Shown here piece by piece: positions 58,852-64,000 of a stretch of DNA of 64,000 nt. The DNA comes from an uncultured Eubacteriales bacterium (GTDB lineage: Bacteria > Bacillota > Clostridia > Oscillospirales > Acutalibacteraceae): NCBI GenBank assembly GCA_934525065.1, contig CAKSYX010000002.1:58395-122394 (forward strand), in the 5' to 3' direction. The position numbers and the translations under genes were made by a program. The notes beneath the pieces are model-generated. The model ran no database searches and was not told the DNA's origin. It saw only the letters and a program-made list of their open reading frames with translations. Position 1 is the stretch's first letter, and the number at the start of each line of letters is the position of its first letter.

Positions 58852-60195
58852 ATGAAAAAATCAATTCCGAAGGTTCTTTCCGCAGTCGGAAAGGGCCGTG
58901 GCGGAGTCAATGTTGCCCACAACAAGCACACCGCCGAAATGCCCGTTGAAAGAATGCCGATTCCGCAATCGGTCGTTCTTCCGATGCAGCAGCACATCGG
59001 TGCGCCCTGCGTGCCCACGGTCAAGGCCGGAGACACGGTTTCCGTCGGTCAGGTTATCGGCGACACAGACAAGTTCGTTTCCGCGCCTATCCACGCAACA
59101 ATTTCCGGCGTTGTCAAGGCTGTCGGAGATGTGAAGCTTGCAAACGGAATAATCACAAAGGGCGTGACAATTGAGTCAGACGGTGAAATGCGCCTTTATG
59201 AAGGCTTGAAGGCTCCGGTTATCGAAAGCCGTGAGGATTTCATCAAGGCTGTCCGGGCATCGGGTCTTGTCGGCCTTGGCGGTGCAGGCTTTCCGACTCA
59301 TGTTAAGCTTGCTTTCCCCGAGGACAAGAACGTTGACACGCTCGTCATCAATGCCGCCGAGTGCGAACCGTTTATTACCGTTGACTACCGCGAATGCGTT
59401 GAAAACACGAAGAACGTCATGAACGGCGTAATGCTCCTCAAAAAGCACCTCGGCTTCAGTCAGGTTGTAATTGCCGTTGAGGACAACAAGCCCAAGGCAA
59501 TTGAGCTTTTTGACAAGTATATAAAAGAAAGCGGAGCTTCCTCAGTTAAAATTATGGCTCTCAAGTCAAAGTACCCACAGGGCGCGGAAAAGATGATGGT
59601 TCTTTCCGCAACCGGAAGGCGCGTTCCGCCCGGAAAGCTCCCGGCCGATGTCGGCTGCGTTGTGATGAACGTTGCATCGGTTGCCTTCATCGCGAGGTAC
59701 ATTGAAACCGGAAAGCCGCTTATCAGCCGTTCAATAACCGTTGACGGTTCGGCAATCAAAAATCCGAGGAACCTTCGTGTACCCATCGGAATCAGGATTC
59801 AGGATATCATTGATTACTGCGGCGGCTTCAAAGCCGAACCGCGCAAGATTATTTCAGGCGGCCCGATGATGGGTATTGCAATCTGCGACACCGAAGCGCC
59901 GATTTGCAAGCAGAACAACGCAATTCTTGCTTTTGCAGACAAAAAGGACGCGATCAAGCCGGAACGTGCCTGCATCCGCTGCGGACGTTGCGTTGAGGTC
60001 TGCCCAATGGGGCTTATGCCGACACTGATTGAGCGTTTTGCCAAAATCAAGGACAAGGAAGGCCTTGAAAAAAGCTATGTTTCGGTCTGCATGGAGTGCG
60101 GCTCCTGCGCATATTCCTGTCCGTCCGGCAGACCGCTCGTTCAGTATATGAGACTTGCAAAGCAGGTTCTCAGAGAGGAGAGTGCAAAGCAATGA
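58852..60195 (+). CDS. rnfC: Rnf complex subunit RnfC (NADH-binding, Fe-S)
   Basis: 447 residues from ATG 58852 (TTTGGAGATGAAAG upstream; the frame extends to 58831). N-terminal lipoyl-like domain (about 1-110), FMN/NADH-binding domain with VGLGGAGFPTHVK and NAAECEPFI, SLBB-like region, then two 4Fe-4S sites CIRCGRCVEVCP and CMECGSCAYSCP. Peripheral subunit on the cytoplasmic face that exchanges electrons with NAD+. Rnf couples ferredoxin oxidation to NAD+ reduction with Na+ or H+ export. Overlaps rnfD by four bases. Confidence 0.95.
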   Translation: MKKSIPKVLSAVGKGRGGVNVAHNKHTAEMPVERMPIPQSVVLPMQQHIGAPCVPTVKAGDTVSVGQVIGDTDKFVSAPIHATISGVVKAVGDVKLANGIITKGVTIESDGEMRLYEGLKAPVIESREDFIKAVRASGLVGLGGAGFPTHVKLAFPEDKNVDTLVINAAECEPFITVDYRECVENTKNVMNGVMLLKKHLGFSQVVIAVEDNKPKAIELFDKYIKESGASSVKIMALKSKYPQGAEKMMVLSATGRRVPPGKLPADVGCVVMNVASVAFIARYIETGKPLISRSITVDGSAIKNPRNLRVPIGIRIQDIIDYCGGFKAEPRKIISGGPMMGIAICDTEAPICKQNNAILAFADKKDAIKPERACIRCGRCVEVCPMGLMPTLIERFAKIKDKEGLEKSYVSVCMECGSCAYSCPSGRPLVQYMRLAKQVLREESAKQ

Positions 60196-61190
60196 CAAAA
60201 AAACTCACCGTCAGCCCTTCGCCGCACGTCCGCTCAAGCGAGACGACAACGGGAATTATGCTTGACGTAATCATTTCGCTTGTTCCGGCGCTCGTTATGT
60301 CAGTTGTTTACTTCGGAACAAAGGCGCTTGCGCTCACCGCAACCACGGTCGGCACGGCTGTTCTTGCCGAGTACCTTTCAAGAAAAGCCATGAAGCGCCC
60401 CGGAACGCTCGGTGACCTTTCCGCAGTTGTTACGGGTCTTATACTCGCGCTTAACCTTCCGTCAACTCTTCCTTTGTGGATGGCGGCGATCGGCAGTATT
60501 GTTGCAATCGTTGTTGTCAAGCAGATGTTCGGCGGACTCGGCCAGAACTTTGTCAACCCGGCAATGACCGCAAGAATCATTCTCATGGTTTCCTTTCCGA
60601 CCGCAATGGCAAAATGGGTTGCTCCGTTCACAAGCGGCTGGGCGGCGGACGCCGTAACTTCGGCGACTCCGATGGCTTCCCTTGCCGCAGCAAAGGGCGG
60701 AGATCTGTCGCTTGCAAAGGAGCTTCCCTCCCTGACTCAAATGCTCATAGGCAACCACGGCGGCTCAATGGGTGAGGTTTGCTCATTGGCTCTTCTCGCC
60801 GGCGCGCTGTATCTTCTTCTCAGAAGAGTTATCTCACCGGCAATTCCGTTCTCCTTCATCGGTACTGTTGCCGTTTGTATGCTTATTGCGGGCAAGGGCA
60901 ACCTTCAGTTCCTTGCTTATGAAATACTCGGCGGCGGACTTCTGCTCGGCGCATTCTTCATGGCGACCGACTACGCAACGTCTCCGATAAACCTCAAGGG
61001 ACGCATCATTTTCGGCATAGGCTGCGGCCTCATCACCTCTGTGATAAGAATTTTCGGTTCACTGCCGGAGGGTGTTTCCTTCTCCATTATACTCATGAAC
61101 ATCCTTGTTCCCCATATTGAACACCTCACAAGGTCAAAGCCGTTCGGCTTTATCAAAGAAAAGAAGGAAAAGGAGGCGGCAAAGGCATGA
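60192..61190 (+). CDS. rnfD: Rnf complex subunit RnfD (flavinylated membrane protein)
   Basis: 332 residues from ATG 60192, which overlaps the rnfC stop (GAGGAGAGTGCAAAGCA upstream). About nine membrane helices. SPSPHVRSSETTTGIMLDV near the N-terminus is the family start, and GGLGQNFVNPAMTAR a conserved loop. The segment AVTSATPMASL carries the Thr that ApbE would flavinylate, equivalent to the family's S/T-x-ATP site. Transfers electrons across the membrane. Ends in a Lys/Glu tail and overlaps rnfG. Confidence 0.93.
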   Translation: MTKKLTVSPSPHVRSSETTTGIMLDVIISLVPALVMSVVYFGTKALALTATTVGTAVLAEYLSRKAMKRPGTLGDLSAVVTGLILALNLPSTLPLWMAAIGSIVAIVVVKQMFGGLGQNFVNPAMTARIILMVSFPTAMAKWVAPFTSGWAADAVTSATPMASLAAAKGGDLSLAKELPSLTQMLIGNHGGSMGEVCSLALLAGALYLLLRRVISPAIPFSFIGTVAVCMLIAGKGNLQFLAYEILGGGLLLGAFFMATDYATSPINLKGRIIFGIGCGLITSVIRIFGSLPEGVSFSIILMNILVPHIEHLTRSKPFGFIKEKKEKEAAKA

Positions 61191-61750
61191 AAAAATTCAA
61201 ACCCAAGGACATAATCATCCCGGCCGCCGCACTTCTCATTATCTGCCTTGTTGCAACGGCTCTGCTTGCCCTCACAAACAATGTGACGGCGAAGAAGATT
61301 GCTGAAAACTCGGCCGAAAAGGAAAACGCTTCACGCTCGGTTGTTCTTGAAACGGCAAAGGAATTCTCACAGGTCACAACGCTCGAAAACGGCGTGAGCT
61401 ACTGCGTCGGCAAAGACGGCGAAACTGTTGTCGGCTATGTTTTCACAAGCGCCGCGAAGGGCTACGGCGGTGATGTTACCGTTATGACCGGAATCGGCAC
61501 GGACGGCGTGATTACCGGAATTGAAATTCTTTCTCATGATGAAACTCCGGGACTTGGCGCAAACAGCACCAAGCCGGAATTCAAAGGCCGCTTTGTCGGC
61601 AAAAGCGGTGAACTGACCGTTGACAAAAGCTCGAACGACGGACAAAACGTTCAGGCAATCACGGCCGCAACAATAACCTCAAAGGCGGTTGTTTCCGCTG
61701 TCAACGCCGCCACTGCCGCATTTGAAGAAGTTAAGGGAGGCGAAAAATAA
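61187..61750 (+). CDS. rnfG: Rnf complex subunit RnfG (covalent FMN)
   Basis: 187 residues. One N-terminal membrane helix (about 10-30) and an outer FMN-binding domain. GYGGDVTVMTGIGTDGVITG and ETPGLGANSTKPEF are conserved in the family, and AITAATITSKAVVSAV near the C-terminus holds the Thr for the phosphoester-linked FMN added by ApbE. Sits outside the membrane in the electron path of Rnf. ATGA overlap with rnfD and a one-base overlap with rnfE. Confidence 0.95.
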   Translation: MKKFKPKDIIIPAAALLIICLVATALLALTNNVTAKKIAENSAEKENASRSVVLETAKEFSQVTTLENGVSYCVGKDGETVVGYVFTSAAKGYGGDVTVMTGIGTDGVITGIEILSHDETPGLGANSTKPEFKGRFVGKSGELTVDKSSNDGQNVQAITAATITSKAVVSAVNAATAAFEEVKGGEK

Positions 61751-62472
61751 TGGCTGAAAAAAGATCGCTCGGCAAGGAATTTACAAAAGGTATTCTCGCC
61801 GAAAACCCGACGCTGAGGCTCGTTCTCGGAACCTGTCCCACGCTTGCAACAACAACCTCGGTTCAGTCTGCACTCGGAATGGGGGTTGCGGCTTCAATCG
61901 TTCTTGTTTGCTCAAACATTGCAATTTCCGCCCTCAGAAAGGTGATTCCGGAAAAGGTTCGTATTCCGGCCTATGTTGTTGTTATCGCCTCGTTCGTTAC
62001 CATCGTTCAAATGCTCGTCAAGGCGTTCACTCCGGAGCTTGACGAACAGCTCGGCGTTTATCTTCCGCTCATCGTTGTTAACTGCATCATTCTCGGCAGA
62101 GCCGAAGCTTTTGCAAGCAAAAACCCGGTTCTCGCTTCTGCCGTTGACGGTCTCGGAATGGGCGTCGGCTTCACAACGGCTCTGTTCCTCATGAGCTCGA
62201 TTCGTGAAATCCTCGGCGCAGGCTCCTTCCTCAACCTCAGCATTCCGTTCCTTTCAAAGAACCCGATGCTCATTTTCATTCTTCCTCCGGGAGGCTTCTT
62301 CGTTTTCGGTATTCTCATGGCAACGGTCAACAAAATTGCCGAAAGCCGCGGAAAGCCCAGGGCTGAGCTTCGCGGCTGCGAGGCTTGCCCGATGGCGGCA
62401 ACCTGCAGGCTCAATTCAAAAGAATGTGAAGATTCTTCCTCTTCTGAGGAAAGCAAGGAGGCGGCAAACTGA
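61750..62472 (+). CDS. rnfE: Rnf complex subunit RnfE
   Basis: 240 residues, about six membrane helices; homologous to NqrD and to RnfA. Family segments NPTLRLVLGTCPTLATTTS, IVVNCIILGRAEAFASKN and DGLGMGVGFTTALFLMSSIRE hold the conserved Cys that, with RnfA, binds an intramembrane 2Fe-2S cluster. The C-terminus carries four extra cysteines, C210, C213, C219 and C226 (GCEACPMAATCRLNSKEC), then an acidic Ser/Glu tail. The added cluster could bind metal. ATG overlaps the rnfG stop by one base. Confidence 0.93.
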   Translation: MAEKRSLGKEFTKGILAENPTLRLVLGTCPTLATTTSVQSALGMGVAASIVLVCSNIAISALRKVIPEKVRIPAYVVVIASFVTIVQMLVKAFTPELDEQLGVYLPLIVVNCIILGRAEAFASKNPVLASAVDGLGMGVGFTTALFLMSSIREILGAGSFLNLSIPFLSKNPMLIFILPPGGFFVFGILMATVNKIAESRGKPRAELRGCEACPMAATCRLNSKECEDSSSSEESKEAAN

Positions 62473-63068
62473 TGCAGATGACAAAAGAACTTCTTGCGAT
62501 TCTCATGACGGCGATTCTCACTCAGAACTTTGTTCTTGCAAAATTCCTCGGAATCTGCCCGTTTCTCGGCGTTTCAAAAAAGCTCAACACCGCTGTCGGA
62601 ATGAGCGCGGCCGTAATTTTTGTTATGGCGCTTTCAACCGCCGTGTGCTATCCTATCAATACTCTGCTTGAAAGCAAAGGGCTTTCATATCTTCAGACGA
62701 TCGTTTTCATTCTCGTCATTGCGGCGTTGGTTCAGCTTGTTGAAATCATCCTCAAAAAGTATATTCCCTCGCTGTACAATGCGCTCGGAATTTATCTTCC
62801 GCTTATTACAACAAACTGTGCCGTTCTCGGCGTTGTTATTCTCAACATTGACAACGGCTACAACTTCGCAAAGTCAATGTTCAACTCCGTCGGCGCGGGT
62901 CTCGGCTTCATGCTTGCAATGGTAATGTTTGCCGGAGTACGCGAAAGGCTTGAGAGCGCGGATATCCCGAAGTTCATGCGCGGACTTCCCATAACTCTTG
63001 TTGCCGCCTCACTCACATCGGTATCGTTCCTCGGCTTTACCGGTATTGTTGACAACATTTTCGGTTAA
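62472..63068 (+). CDS. rnfA: Rnf complex subunit RnfA
   Basis: 198 residues, six membrane helices, normal size. Paralogue of RnfE in inverted topology. QNFVLAKFLGICPFLGVSKK and YLPLITTNCAVLGVVI hold the conserved Cys residues for the shared 2Fe-2S cluster. ATG 62472 overlaps the rnfE stop by one base with AAGGAGG upstream; ATG 62478 is an alternative. Together with RnfE forms the core of the ion path. Fourteen bases before rnfB. Confidence 0.95.
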   Translation: MQMTKELLAILMTAILTQNFVLAKFLGICPFLGVSKKLNTAVGMSAAVIFVMALSTAVCYPINTLLESKGLSYLQTIVFILVIAALVQLVEIILKKYIPSLYNALGIYLPLITTNCAVLGVVILNIDNGYNFAKSMFNSVGAGLGFMLAMVMFAGVRERLESADIPKFMRGLPITLVAASLTSVSFLGFTGIVDNIFG

Positions 63069-63082
63069 GGGAGGGCGAAAAA

Positions 63083-63895
63083 ATGAGTAGTATTCTTATT
63101 CCCGTTGCCATCGTTGCCGGAATCGGCCTTATTGCCGGAATCGGTCTTGCCGTGGCCTCGGCTGTCTTTGCCGTTCCCGTTGACGAAAAAGCGCAGCAGA
63201 TTCGCGAATGTCTCCCCGGTGCAAACTGCGGTGCCTGCGGCTATACCGGCTGCGACGGTTATGCCGCCGCCCTTTCCGAGGGCAAAACAAAGGAGTGCAG
63301 CCTCTGCATTCCCGGCGGCAATGACGTTGCCGCTCAGGTTGCAAAGATAATGGGACTTGAGGCGGGCAAAATTACGCCGATGGTTGCCGCAGTAATGTGT
63401 CAGGGCAACAGCACCAACACGCCGGAAAAGCTTGAATACAGCGGCGTTCATTCCTGCAAAATGGCGACCCAGCTTTTCGGCGGCCCGAAGACCTGCGTTC
63501 ACGGCTGTATCGGCTTCGGTGACTGCGTTGAGGTTTGCCCTTATGAAGCAATTTTCATTTGCGACGGCGTTGCAAGAATCAATCCGAGCAAATGCCGCGC
63601 CTGCAAAAAATGCATTAAAACCTGCCCGAGGCAGCTCATTGACCTGTTTCCGCTTGATACCATCAAGGCGGCCGTACTTTGCAAAAACCATGACAAGGGT
63701 GCCCAGACCAGAAAGCAGTGCAAGGCCGGCTGCATCGGCTGCATGAAATGCGTCAAGGCTTGCGAAGAAGGTGCGGTTACGGTTGAAAACTTTTGCGCAA
63801 AGGTTGACTATGACAAGTGCGTCGGCTGCGGAAAATGCCACGCTGCCTGCCCGGTCGGCTGCATCGACCTTTATATGCTCAAGAAAAAGTTCTGA
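63083..63895 (+). CDS. rnfB: Rnf complex subunit RnfB (ferredoxin-type electron input)
   Basis: 270 residues. N-terminal membrane helix (about 4-26), Fes-type 4Fe-4S motif CLPGANCGACGYTGCDGYA, then an 8-cysteine polyferredoxin region: CVHGCIGFGDCVEVCP, CRACKKCIKTCP, CKAGCIGCMKCVKAC and CVGCGKCHAACP. Accepts electrons from reduced ferredoxin. RBS GGGAGGGCGAAAAA before ATG. Last gene of the operon, 20 bases from a strong terminator. The order rnfC-D-G-E-A-B is the usual one for Clostridia. Confidence 0.95.
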   Translation: MSSILIPVAIVAGIGLIAGIGLAVASAVFAVPVDEKAQQIRECLPGANCGACGYTGCDGYAAALSEGKTKECSLCIPGGNDVAAQVAKIMGLEAGKITPMVAAVMCQGNSTNTPEKLEYSGVHSCKMATQLFGGPKTCVHGCIGFGDCVEVCPYEAIFICDGVARINPSKCRACKKCIKTCPRQLIDLFPLDTIKAAVLCKNHDKGAQTRKQCKAGCIGCMKCVKACEEGAVTVENFCAKVDYDKCVGCGKCHAACPVGCIDLYMLKKKF

Positions 63896-63914
63896 TTTGT
63901 TCAAAGCAAAAAGT

Positions 63915-63950
63915 GATCCGGAGAAGGAAAGTCTTCTCCGGATCGTTTTT
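63915..63950 (+). terminator. Terminator of the rnf operon
   Basis: Perfect 12-base stem GATCCGGAGAAG / CTTCTCCGGATC (63915-63926, 63933-63944), then GTTTTT. Confidence 0.9.
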
Positions 63951-64000
63951 ATATTAAATTTTAGACACGAAACAGTGTCTTTTGCAGAGCATCGCGATAC

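Noticed and set aside
63065..63904. Minus-strand open frame (279 codons) opposite rnfB
   Set aside because: RnfB cysteine motifs are unmistakable; the antisense frame runs through the whole gene by codon bias only.
1..64000. Search for tRNA and rRNA genes
   Set aside because: No cloverleaf with the GGTTCRANTCC arm or rRNA-like segment was noticed by eye in the intergenic regions.

Overview
This window looks like a chromosomal segment of an anaerobic Gram-positive gut-type member of the Clostridia, most likely an Oscillospiraceae/Ruminococcaceae-like lineage. The sequence evidence is strong AGGAGG-type ribosome binding sites, frequent TTG/GTG starts, Bacillota-style sigma-A promoters, a complete Rnf complex, an archaeal/eukaryote-like (type 3) prolyl-tRNA synthetase, BspA-type leucine-rich repeats and Big_2/Fn3 surface proteins. 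No rRNA, tRNA, CRISPR array, phage or intact transposase was seen. The lineage is inference from gene content, not a measured match.

Layout. 1-2.9 kb: two paralogous secreted papain-like proteins, a candidate structured non-coding RNA, a 41-residue amphipathic peptide gene and a Na/Pi cotransporter-like protein. 2.9-6.1 kb: a cytoplasmic GH20 beta-hexosaminidase, an intergenic repeat element and a divergent membrane-anchored SGNH (CE2-like) esterase. 6.2-15.6 kb: one long operon carrying an aminotransferase, pheA, aroB, aroC, an aroE-aroK fusion, aroQ, aroA, tyrA and aroF. These encode all seven shikimate steps plus the Phe and Tyr branches, behind a leader with tandem promoters and a strong three-tier hairpin. 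15.7-18.8 kb: an alpha/beta hydrolase and a membrane-anchored PpiC foldase. 19-23.7 kb: an AT-richer surface module (pyruvyl transferase, secreted protein of unknown function, BspA-like LRR protein). 23.8-28.8 kb: a tiny secreted peptide gene, ileS with an altered HIGH motif (GIHH), and proS. 29-30.7 kb: a GPH sugar symporter and a zinc-ribbon protein.

30.7-35.8 kb is mostly minus strand: uppP and murD (peptidoglycan), an MFS exporter and a PhoA-type alkaline phosphatase. 35.9-40.3 kb: rimI, tsaD, an Fn3 surface protein and two small membrane proteins. 40.3-42.6 kb: a serC-serA operon (minus). 42.9-46 kb: a Big_2 surface protein and an MBL-fold protein. 46.3-54.8 kb: a peptide-use block with two peptidases (PepD, M24) followed by oppBCDF and oppA. 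54.9-55.5 kb: a nested inverted-repeat region related to the repeat near 4.6 kb. 55.5-56.7 kb: an iron-type alcohol dehydrogenase with an operator-like palindrome over its promoter. 56.8-63.9 kb: apbE, a NusG domain II protein, a Gx-transporter-like protein and rnfCDGEAB, ending at a strong terminator.

How it fits together. The cell makes its own aromatic amino acids and serine, imports and digests peptides, and uses an Rnf ion pump, whose flavinylating enzyme ApbE is encoded in the same operon. The most noteworthy points are the minus-strand RNA candidate and 41-residue peptide at 1.3-1.8 kb, the aro operon leader, the GIHH isoleucyl-tRNA synthetase, and the shared GTACGGG/TAGATG repeat family.
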